Positions 1-6,900 of a stretch of DNA of 9,685 nucleotides are shown piece by piece; positions within the stretch are counted from its first letter, which is position 1; every line of letters starts with the position of its first letter. The position numbers were made by a program, and so were the translations under genes. The notes under the pieces were generated by a model. That model was given only the letters and a program-made list of their open reading frames with translations, had not been told where the DNA came from and made no database searches. The DNA comes from UBA4738 sp002413305 (lineage in GTDB: Bacteria; Actinomycetota; UBA4738): the NCBI GenBank assembly GCA_036847185.1, contig DAIUAM010000078.1, positions 1 through 9,685 on the forward strand, given 5' to 3'.

Positions 1-91
1 TCGCGGAACAGATCCCGGTCAGGAGTGCGAGGAGGGCTCCGGTTGCTCGCCGGGTTCCTCCGGCACGAGAAGTCGTTCGATGCTCACGCAT
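1..91 (-). CDS. Possible N-terminus of a secreted or membrane-anchored protein (partial, runs off the left edge)
   Basis: An ATG at 91-89 opens a frame that stays open to the window edge (30 full codons). The peptide starts MREHRTTSRAGGTRRA and continues TGALLALLTGICSA. A basic N-region followed by a hydrophobic stretch and small residues is what a Sec signal peptide looks like. The Cys lies in LTGIC, which does not fit a standard lipobox because Ile precedes it. Only about 17 of 30 codons end in G or C, well below the neighbouring genes, so the call is tentative. No Shine-Dalgarno sequence is seen. A plausible promoter lies 32-60 nt upstream. It follows the HTTM gene on the same strand with a 56-nt gap. 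The function cannot be told. Confidence 0.35.
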   Translation of the reverse strand, partial: MREHRTTSRAGGTRRATGALLALLTGICSA

Positions 92-97
92 GACAAA

Positions 98-115
98 CGG
101 CTGCCCCAGCAGCCG
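98..115 (-). terminator. Inverted repeat after the HTTM gene, possible weak terminator
   Basis: A perfect 7-bp stem (98-104 with 109-115) closes a 4-nt loop. Read on the minus strand the hairpin begins 33 nt after the HTTM stop and is followed by GTTTGTC, a poor T-tract. It could end the DCC-to-HTTM transcript. It also sits only 6 nt before the ATG at 91, so it might instead be a 5' leader hairpin of the next gene. Confidence 0.35.
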
Positions 116-122
116 GCGTCTG

Positions 123-151
123 ACTCTACGGGGGATGGAGGCGAAAGTCAC
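123..151 (-). promoter_or_regulatory. Candidate sigma-70-type promoter reading leftward
   Basis: On the minus strand GTGACT (151-146) is separated by exactly 17 nt from TAGAGT (128-123). The first keeps the TGAC core of the -35 consensus and the second fits TAnnnT. It overlaps the stop codon of the HTTM gene and would start RNA near 115-117, shortly before the ATG at 91. It could drive the partial gene at the left edge. The match is by eye only. Confidence 0.3.
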
Positions 152-1098
152 GCCTTCACGTCGCCAAGGTCCCTCTCGATCAGGGCCATACGGCGGTCGC
201 GATCCCGATGGCCGGCGAGCGCTCGCCGGTCGGCCAGTCCATCCCAGGGGACGAACAGGACGATGACGGTGAGGGCCCACGCGCTGTAGTCGAGGTGCAT
301 GGTCAGCCCGATACCCAGGTGGAGGGCCACGACCGCGGGGACGAAGAACCACGCCGAACGTGGCCACCGCAGGACGAGGGGAAACCCGAGCTCCGCGACG
401 AAGGTTCCGGACGCCGCGAGGTGGGACAGGATCGGATGGCTGGCCAGGAAGATCGCCGGCCCGATCGGCCGGGGATTCTGGTCGCTGATCCCGTACAGCA
501 CCCACCGCAGGTTGTCGCTCAGGAACCACGCGGGCCCGGAGTAGATCAGCTTGTTCAGCCCGGAGAAGAAGTACCCGCCTGCCACGACGATCATCGCGGT
601 TCGAACGGGCCACCCATAGCGGGGCGACGGTGCCGGCGGCCGGAGATTCGTCCATCGGGCGCGAAGGGACCACGCATCGGCCGTCGGGGCGAACAGGAGG
701 GGGAACAGCCCGAGGAGGAGGAACGTCTCGTTGTGCATCGGCTGGCCCACGCTCGCCCACATGCCATTCAGGAACAGCGACCCCACCCAGGCGACGGGGA
801 GCGCCACGGAAGCGAAGAGGCCGGCGGCGCCGAACAGGCACGCGAGCACGGAGACCACCTGGACGGCGAGGACCCAGTGTGCCGAGGGCATGCCGGGGAA
901 CATGCGCATGAACGAGATCGGCCGGAACAGGACGCGCGGCTGGCCGGCCAGTTCGAGATACATCGGTCGACAGAGCCGCCCCGCCAGGACCAAACAGAGC
1001 CCGATCCGCACCCCGGCCAGCCGCTGCGCGTCGCCGGGAACGAAGATCCAGCGCTCGATCCGCCCCACCGCCGAGGTCGGACGATCATCGACAGACAT
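148..1098 (-). CDS. HTTM-domain (vitamin K-dependent gamma-carboxylase-like) integral membrane protein
   Basis: A 316-aa membrane protein with several hydrophobic spans (about residues 26-45, 74-110, 124-139, 165-181, 228-244, 250-268 and 270-284). The segment YFFSGLNKLIYSGPAWF (176-192) is the hallmark of the HTTM family. From memory it lines up with YFIAGVKKLDADWV of human gamma-glutamyl carboxylase, which puts K183 at that enzyme's proposed catalytic lysine K218. LHLGIGLTMHLDY (259-271) is another typical HTTM stretch. The lumenal C-terminal domain of the animal enzyme is absent. The start is well supported: GGAGG lies 7 nt before the ATG, and the first 14 nt overlap the end of the upstream 169-aa gene, implying translational coupling. 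The DCC-family protein encoded at the head of this gene run is a frequent HTTM companion. The bacterial substrate is unknown, so carboxylation is inferred from homology only. Confidence 0.88.
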   Translation of the reverse strand: MSVDDRPTSAVGRIERWIFVPGDAQRLAGVRIGLCLVLAGRLCRPMYLELAGQPRVLFRPISFMRMFPGMPSAHWVLAVQVVSVLACLFGAAGLFASVALPVAWVGSLFLNGMWASVGQPMHNETFLLLGLFPLLFAPTADAWSLRARWTNLRPPAPSPRYGWPVRTAMIVVAGGYFFSGLNKLIYSGPAWFLSDNLRWVLYGISDQNPRPIGPAIFLASHPILSHLAASGTFVAELGFPLVLRWPRSAWFFVPAVVALHLGIGLTMHLDYSAWALTVIVLFVPWDGLADRRALAGHRDRDRRMALIERDLGDVKA

Positions 1099-1594
1099 AA
1101 TCGAGCCTCCTCGGCGGGGGGCGGGCCGGTCTGGCTCCCTTCCTGGGGAGCGCGGTCCAGGTGACCCGGTACAGCCGAAGCGCGACCGCCGGGCCGTCGA
1201 CGCGGCGCACCTCGGCCAGCCACGCCTCGCAACTCGCCCGCTTGGCGTCGGGCGACAGGTGGCGGAATCCGTTCATGATCAGACCGAACCCCTGATAGGC
1301 CCGCGGGAGGGCCGTGAAGACCACCCCCGCCTCGCGTCCCCCCGGGAGGACGGCGTCGGCCGTCCAGATGAACCGGGTCTCGTGACGGACGCGGCTGAAC
1401 AGCCGGAAGCCGGTGAGCGGCCAGAGCTCGAGCCCGAAGACGGAACAGAGCAGGAAGGCGGCGAGGAACCCTCGAACCAGCCACCGAGCCGGCGCGGGGA
1501 CCCCAGCCGGCGGGGCCGTCGATCCCGTCCGGTCTGTCGGCCGGGCGACGTCCTCCGGGATCGATCCCGGCTCGACGCCCCGTCCGCGGTCCAC
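1085..1594 (-). CDS. Small single-span membrane protein partnered with HTTM
   Basis: A 169-aa protein with a Pro/Gly/Arg-rich N-terminal tail (1-36), one clear membrane span (about 38-60, WLVRGFLAAFLLCSVFGLEL) and a soluble domain. The motif WPLTGFRLFSRVRHE (58-72) directly after the span is the kind of W-P-x-x-x-F/W-R-L-F-S sequence I associate with small proteins encoded beside HTTM genes. A single Cys (C122) lies in the soluble part. The GTG start at 1594 has a good Shine-Dalgarno sequence (GGGAGGG, 7-nt spacer). The gene overlaps the HTTM gene by 14 nt (stop TGA at 1087-1085), so the two are almost certainly made together. I infer a partner or accessory subunit of the HTTM protein. No enzymatic motif is seen. 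Confidence 0.8.
   Translation of the reverse strand: MDRGRGVEPGSIPEDVARPTDRTGSTAPPAGVPAPARWLVRGFLAAFLLCSVFGLELWPLTGFRLFSRVRHETRFIWTADAVLPGGREAGVVFTALPRAYQGFGLIMNGFRHLSPDAKRASCEAWLAEVRRVDGPAVALRLYRVTWTALPRKGARPARPPPRRLDYVCR
1106..1110 (-). promoter_or_regulatory. Ribosome binding site of the HTTM gene
   Basis: GGAGG (inside GAGGAGG) stands 7 nt before the ATG at 1098-1096. It lies within the coding sequence of the preceding 169-aa gene. It fixes the HTTM start and makes coupled translation of the overlapping pair likely. Confidence 0.75.
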
Positions 1595-1601
1595 TCTCCC
1601 G

Positions 1602-1608
1602 CCCTCCC
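1602..1608 (-). promoter_or_regulatory. Ribosome binding site deciding the GTG start of the 169-aa gene
   Basis: GGGAGGG precedes the GTG at 1594-1592 by 7 nt. No other start in this frame has such a site, and the long tail before the membrane span is therefore probably translated. The 110-nt gap 1595-1704 upstream holds a perfect 10-bp palindrome GCCCGCGGGC (1692-1701), but no convincing promoter or terminator. Confidence 0.5.
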
Positions 1609-1704
1609 TCGCTCCCGCCTCGCCGAATCGGCCGCCGCCTCGACCTGCCTATCTTTGACCCTTCTTGGGAATGGCGCCGGGCCCTGCCGTGGCCCGCGGG
1701 CTGC

Positions 1705-3453
1705 TCACCCCAACCGAAAGACCGTCACCCCATCCACCACCAGGGGCCGGATCCCGACGAGCGCTTGCACGCGGCCGACGGCTGCCGGGTCCGGCCTCTC
1801 GACCAGGATCACGCCGACCCCGGCCCGACTCAACCAGGAACGGATCACCCCGGGGTCACCGGCATGCACGGGACGTCCGTACACCAGCCGGCGCACCGCC
1901 GCCGGCAACTCCGGGTGGAAGGTGCCGACGTACGCGTCGGCGAGCCGGTAGGAGAACCCGGCTTCGACCTGCCACACGGTGGGGAACGCGACGTCCTGCA
2001 GTTGAACAGGACCGGGCGGCGGGCCGGCCACGACGAACACGTTCCGCCCCGCCAGGATGTTCCCCGACCCTCGGATGGCGAACGCCGGGCTCGGGATGGT
2101 CGAGGTCCAGGTCCCGAACCACAGTGCGGGCAGGGCCGCCGCAAGGATCAGCCCGGCCGCGGCCCATCGCCGCACCGAGGCCGGCCGGTCCGCGAACCAC
2201 GCGCCGGCACCCACCGCGGCGATCAGCCAGAAGAACACCGTGAGGCGCTGGGGAAGGGCCAGGCGGAGGATCGGAACGTGGCGGAGGGCCAGCCACGGTG
2301 TGGGAAGCGTGGTCCCGCCGATCTTGACCATCCCCACCGCGCACGCCAGGGAGACGAGCGCCACGATCGCCATGGCTTGTACCGCTCGCTCCTTCCGCCG
2401 CCGCCACCCGAGAAGGCAGAGAACGATCGCCAGCGGTGCCTGGAGGCCCGCGACCGCCCAGGCCGGCAAGCCCCCGGGCGAGGACGCCGCCGTCGTGCCG
2501 GCGGTACGGGAGGCCCCAGGTGCGGGTGCTTCCCCTTGGGCGGTGGAGGCGCTCGATCCGGCGGCGGACCGGACCAGCGTTGCCTGCTGCCCGATGCGGC
2601 CGACTGGTGACACGGTCCCGGCTGCGCCCAGCACCACCGGCGGGTGCGGTCGGGCGAACGCGGTGAACAGCAAGGGACCGGCCAACAGCGCGGCGACCAG
2701 GTAGGCCAGGGCCGCCAGGCCGACGGTCCGGCCGACGACCGCTCGGCGGTCCCGCTCCAGAGCCCAGAGCGTGAGGAGGGCCACCGATCCGAACACGGTT
2801 GCCGTGGCGACCACCTCTGTCGAGATGCCGAGCTGGGCAGCCAGCACCAACCCGAGCGACACGACGAACGCCACCGGGCCGATCGACCCTTCGAGCTTGC
2901 GCACCACGAGGTACGCGGCCAGCGGCACCAGCGCGATCAGTGTGAGGTTCAGGTGACCGATGGAGGCCTCGGTCACCTCGAGCGGGGAGAGCGCGAACAC
3001 CAACCCTCCGAGCACGGACGGCCACCAACGGTGCGTCACGCGGCGCACCAGCAGGTACGTCGTCCACCCGGCCGTGACCGGCCCCAGGATCGCCAGGGCG
3101 TTGAACGCGGCGAAGACGCCGACCAGGTGCGTCACCGGTGCCAGCGCGATGCCGGGCGTCGGGATGCTTGTCGTCCAGGCGAGGTTCGTCCCTCCGGGCG
3201 CGAATACCTCATGCGTGTACAGGGGCAACCCACCGTGGGCCAGCGCGTGCGGCCACCACCCCAGCGCCCAGAGGAAGATCGCACCGTCGGAGGGGCTGCT
3301 CGCCAGCAGCCGACCGGGACGGACCGGGAGCAGTCTGGGGAGCAGCGAGGCGCAGAACACCGCCGCGTAGGCCGCCAGCGCTCTCAGGTGACCCGGTCGC
3401 GATCCGTCGTCCGGGCCGCTGCGGAACCGACGTGGCCACGCATGTGTGGGCAT
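1705..3453 (-). CDS. Polytopic GT-C-type glycosyltransferase-like membrane protein
   Basis: A 582-aa membrane protein with about ten hydrophobic segments between residues 25 and 445 and a soluble C-terminal domain (about 450-582). An early acidic residue, D56 in SPSDGAIFLW, follows the first span, where GT-C enzymes keep a catalytic or metal-binding Asp in the first extracytoplasmic loop. Other family-like stretches are FAPGGTNLAWTTSIPTPG (84-101) and PILRLALPQRLTVFFW (394-409). I know this pattern from actinobacterial and Chloroflexota proteins annotated as glycosyltransferase-like or YfhO-like. The likely donor is a polyprenyl-phosphate sugar; the acceptor is unknown. Residues 297-330 are an Ala/Ser/Thr/Gly-rich low-complexity loop. 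The chosen ATG (3453) is the first start after the DCC stop, 40 nt away. It has no Shine-Dalgarno sequence, so the exact start is uncertain. The frame stays open further upstream, but that part overlaps the DCC gene. Confidence 0.8.
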   Translation of the reverse strand: MPTHAWPRRFRSGPDDGSRPGHLRALAAYAAVFCASLLPRLLPVRPGRLLASSPSDGAIFLWALGWWPHALAHGGLPLYTHEVFAPGGTNLAWTTSIPTPGIALAPVTHLVGVFAAFNALAILGPVTAGWTTYLLVRRVTHRWWPSVLGGLVFALSPLEVTEASIGHLNLTLIALVPLAAYLVVRKLEGSIGPVAFVVSLGLVLAAQLGISTEVVATATVFGSVALLTLWALERDRRAVVGRTVGLAALAYLVAALLAGPLLFTAFARPHPPVVLGAAGTVSPVGRIGQQATLVRSAAGSSASTAQGEAPAPGASRTAGTTAASSPGGLPAWAVAGLQAPLAIVLCLLGWRRRKERAVQAMAIVALVSLACAVGMVKIGGTTLPTPWLALRHVPILRLALPQRLTVFFWLIAAVGAGAWFADRPASVRRWAAAGLILAAALPALWFGTWTSTIPSPAFAIRGSGNILAGRNVFVVAGPPPGPVQLQDVAFPTVWQVEAGFSYRLADAYVGTFHPELPAAVRRLVYGRPVHAGDPGVIRSWLSRAGVGVILVERPDPAAVGRVQALVGIRPLVVDGVTVFRLG

Positions 3454-3493
3454 TGTACGGGCGGCCGGGTTCGAGCGGGTGGGAATCGTCGAG

Positions 3494-3898
3494 CTACCCG
3501 GGCCGGTTCCCGGGCCGCGATGCCGAGGGATCGACCGAGCATGCCTTCGCTCCGACGAGCCGGCCCAGCCGGTCCCGGTGCCCGGCGGTCCACTGGTACA
3601 CACGCTCCGTGGTGGCCGGCGCTGCGGCGAGGATCGCGGCGAGACCCTTTCCGGCCGGCAGGAGCCGAAGCAGGGGCGGCGCGGCCGCTCCCGCCGAGTA
3701 CGTGCGACCGTCCGGCAAGACCAGGTGCCACGATGCCATGCGTCGCTCCTCGGTCATCCCGGGCAGGTACCGTATGGCTTCCTCGCTCTGGAGGGCGACC
3801 GGACGGACCCTTCCTCGTCGATCCCAGGAGAGGAACTTCGACACTGCCCAGCGGCAGAATCCGCAGTCCGAGTCGAACAACAGCACGGCGGCGTCCAT
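3494..3898 (-). CDS. DCC-family (DUF393) thiol-disulfide oxidoreductase
   Basis: A 134-aa protein beginning MDAAVLLFDSDCGFCRWAVS. The D-C-x-x-C signature (D11, C12, C15) right after the first beta-strand defines the DCC family and gives a thioredoxin-like CxxC redox pair. SWHLVLPDGRTYSAGAAA (56-73) is the usual second conserved block, followed by an amphipathic helical C-terminus. Length is normal for the family. The frame is open far upstream (to 4345), but that extension lacks family similarity and lies opposite the GT-C gene. The ATG at 3898 begins right at the conserved strand and has a TAnnnT box 6 nt upstream, which supports a leaderless start. It heads the leftward gene run, and its usual partner HTTM lies at the far end. 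I infer a role in thiol redox chemistry at the membrane with that partner; the substrate is unknown. Confidence 0.9.
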   Translation of the reverse strand: MDAAVLLFDSDCGFCRWAVSKFLSWDRRGRVRPVALQSEEAIRYLPGMTEERRMASWHLVLPDGRTYSAGAAAPPLLRLLPAGKGLAAILAAAPATTERVYQWTAGHRDRLGRLVGAKACSVDPSASRPGNRPG

Positions 3899-3904
3899 GG
3901 TTCG

Positions 3905-3910
3905 AGCGTA
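3905..3910 (-). promoter_or_regulatory. -10 box of a leaderless promoter for the DCC gene
   Basis: TACGCT on the minus strand fits TAnnnT and ends 6 nt before the ATG at 3898. That places the transcription start at or next to the start codon. There is no Shine-Dalgarno sequence, as expected for a leaderless message. No clear -35 is seen. Confidence 0.5.
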
Positions 3911-3946
3911 GCGGGTCGGGGGAGGCGCGGCCGGCCGGCCCGCCGG

Positions 3947-3952
3947 TAGAGT
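3947..3952 (+). promoter_or_regulatory. -10 box of a leaderless promoter for the GT-C/GT1 reading frame
   Basis: TAGAGT fits TAnnnT and is followed by exactly 7 nt and then the GTG at 3960. That is the geometry of actinobacterial leaderless genes. No Shine-Dalgarno sequence and no recognisable -35 are present. Together with the box at 3905-3910 it forms a back-to-back promoter pair inside a 61-nt gap. Confidence 0.5.
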
Positions 3953-3959
3953 CAGGGCC

Positions 3960-6900
3960 GTGAGCCGCGCGCAGGCACCAGCCGGCCATCGAGTACCGAC
4001 GTCACCCCGGGCTCGTTGGTGCCTCGGCGTCCTGGTGGCCGGCGATCTCGTCTTCGCCGTCCTGGCCGGAGCGCCGAACTCACCCCTCACCACGCCGCTC
4101 CCGGCGGGCGCCCAACCTCCGTCGTGGGCCACCGGCCTGGCAAGCTCCCTCGGACTGCGGCACCTTGGCCGGCCGGAGATCGTGGTGGCGGCCCTCGCGG
4201 TCGTGGTGGGGATGCTCGGAGCCTTCGGCTTCCTGCTGGCGGAGGCACACGGGAACCGGGTCAGGGCCGGGGCCGTGCTGGCTTCGGCCGCCATCTGCCT
4301 GGCCATCTCGGCCGCGGCCCCCCTACTCCTGTCCAGAGATGCCATCAGCTACCTGTCCTACGCTCGGGTCGCGACCGAGCACCACCGCGACCCGTACCTG
4401 ATCGCACCGGCCGCGTTCCGAAGCGACCCGTTCGTAGCCGTTACCTCTGCGCAATGGCTGCACGTGCGAGCGCCGTACGGGCCGGCCCTGATCCTGGTCG
4501 GCGAAGGGGTCGCCCGGGCGTGGCCGCGGTCGCCCGGGGCGGCGATCCTGGCCTTCAAGCTGCTGGCCGCCCTGGGCGTGGGGGTCGCCACGGCCTCCGC
4601 GGCGACGGTGGCGCGGGCGGTCCGGCCCGGCAGGACCGCCTTGACGACCGCCGCCGTCGGCCTCAACCCGGTCGTGCTGATCCACACGGTCGGAGGGGGG
4701 CACGCGGACGCGCTGATCGCGGGGGCGCTCGCCGGGGCGCTGGCCCTCGCGGTGGGTGGGCGGGGAGCAAGGAGCCGGTGGGGACGGACACTGGGAGTCA
4801 CGGCGCTGCTCACCTTGGCGAGCCTCGTGCGGGTGGTGGTCGCACCCGTGCTGATCCTGTGGCTCTGGTGGGTGCTCTCGGGGGCCCGGTCCCGCGGCAG
4901 GATCCGACAGGCCGCGGCGCACCTCGGCGTCGTGGCGATCCTCTGGGCCGGGCTGTGGGCCCCGTTCGTGACCGGATGGCGCGCCTTCGCCTCGGTGCCG
5001 AACCAGACAGGGATCGAGGCCTGGGCGAGCCCGGCCCATCTGATCGCCCGCGGTGCGCACGCCCTGGTTGGGGGGCCGCTCGGTCCGCAGGCCGGAAGGA
5101 TCGCCGAGGACGTCATCCTGGCCCTCTTCCTCGCCCTGTTCGCCATCCTGTTCGCTCGGGCCATACCCCGTCGTTCACCACCGCGACGGTCCGACGACGG
5201 GGCCTCGGCGCTGGCCGGCGCGTGGGGGACGGTGACGCTGCTGCTGGCGCTCTCGCTCGCTTGCCTCCTCCCCTGGTACGCCGTGTGGTTCGCACCCTTC
5301 TTGGGGATCCTGGAGGATGGCACGCTCATCGCGATCGGCGCAGTGGCGACTGGGGTCCTCGCGCTCACGCTGATCCCCGCGGACCCAGCCCACGGGCTCA
5401 GCACGTGGGGCGTGATGCTGGGCGTGCACTATGCGGCCGCGCCCGTCCTGCTGGCGCTCTTCGTCATCGCCGGCGTTCGTCTGCTGACGGAGCCACTGCC
5501 GGTAGCTGTGTCAGCACCACGGCGAGGTCTACCTGCCCCCGTGGGGCAAGGCCAAGCAGTGGATGCTGTCGGTGCAGCCCACGGTCGAGGGAGCCGACCG
5601 GATCCCGGTGAACGTCCAGGCGTTCGCCGAAGCGGTCATCGACTGAAACCGGCCCACGGCGACATGCCAGAGGCCCGAACGATCGTCTTCTTCCCCGAGG
5701 GGGCGTTCGGCCCCACGAACAACTGCGTGGGGATCGGCCAGGTCCTCCGCCGTCGCGGGCACCGGGTGGTGTTCGTCGTCGAGGAGTCCTTCGCGGGAAC
5801 CCTGGAGGCGCGCGGGTTCGAGGAGGCCCGCATGCGACTGGGACCGCCGCCGGAGGTCGAGGAGGCCCCCGGCCAGTTCTGGAAGGACTTCATCCGGGAG
5901 ACCGCGCCAGAGTTCCGCAAGCCGACGATCGAGCAACTCTCGACGTTCCTGCAGCCGACATGGCAGGCGCTGATCGATGGCTCCCGGTATGCGAACGCCA
6001 GGCTGGAGGAGATCTTCGACCAGCTTCGCCCGGACGCGATCGTCGAGGACAATGTCGTCGCCTTCCCGGCGGTGGCGGCCAGCGGGCGGCCGTGGGTTCG
6101 GATCGTCTCCTGCAACCCGCTCGAGGTGCGTGACGCGGAGCTGCCGCCGCCGTACTCGGGTCTTCCGGCGAACGATCGAACCGGCTGGGACGCGTTCAGG
6201 GCGGAGTTCGACCGGACCCACCGGCCCATGTGGGAGGCGTTCGACACATTCGTCCGCCAGGCCGGCGCGCCGCCGCTCCCCGACGTCGAGTTCATGCATG
6301 CGTCGCCTTGGCTCAACCTGTACGTCTACCCGAGCGAGGTGGATTACGCGCGGTCCCGGCCGCTCGACCCCACGTGGCACGCGGTGGGGTCCTCCGTCCG
6401 CGAGCCGGAGCCGGGCTTCGCCTGGCCGCCGGGGTTCGAACCGGGAGGCGACCGGCCGCTCGTCTACCTCTCGCTGGGGTCGCTGGGCAGCGCCGACGTG
6501 GAGCTGATGAAGCGTCTCTTGGAGGCGCTGGCGGAGGCGCCCTACCGTCTGATCGTCAGCAAGGGACCACAGGCGAAGCTATTCGAACTGCCGCCGAACG
6601 CGTGGGGCGACGAGGTCGTGCCGCAGCCGGCGATCCTGCCCGGTGTCGATCTGGTCATCACCCACGGGGGGAACAACACGACGACCGAAGCGCTGCACTT
6701 CGGCAAGCCCACCGTGGTGCTCCCACTGTTCTGGGACCAATACGACAACGCACAACGCCTCGACGAGCGGGGCCTCGGCGTGCGGCTGGACACGTACCGG
6801 TGTTCCCGGGCGGAACTGGGAGCGGCCATCGCCCGGATGCTCGCGGACGCCGAGGCTGGAGCGCGCCTCCGGGCCCTGGCCGCGCGGCTCCAGTCGGACC

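Noticed and set aside
3454..3603. Upstream extension of the GT-C-like frame into the DCC gene
   Set aside because: It overlaps the conserved DCC gene and looks like a shadow sequence, so the first ATG after the DCC stop was chosen.
120..3955. The 10-mer GTAGAGTCAG occurs twice, at 129-120 (minus) and 3946-3955 (plus), both at candidate -10 boxes
   Set aside because: Shared 10-mers are expected by chance in a window of this size; two copies do not make a regulator motif.
208..3963. Long plus-strand open frames (208-1164, 731-1951, 2644-3963) opposite the minus-strand genes
   Set aside because: They are rich in Arg/Pro/Gly without membrane or domain structure, overlap one another and mirror real genes. 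Such frames arise by chance at this base composition.
3899..4345. Upstream extension of the DCC frame to 4345 (283 codons)
   Set aside because: The extension has no DCC similarity, lies opposite the GT-C gene and is Arg/Ala/Pro-rich; the ATG at 3898 sits exactly at the family N-terminus.
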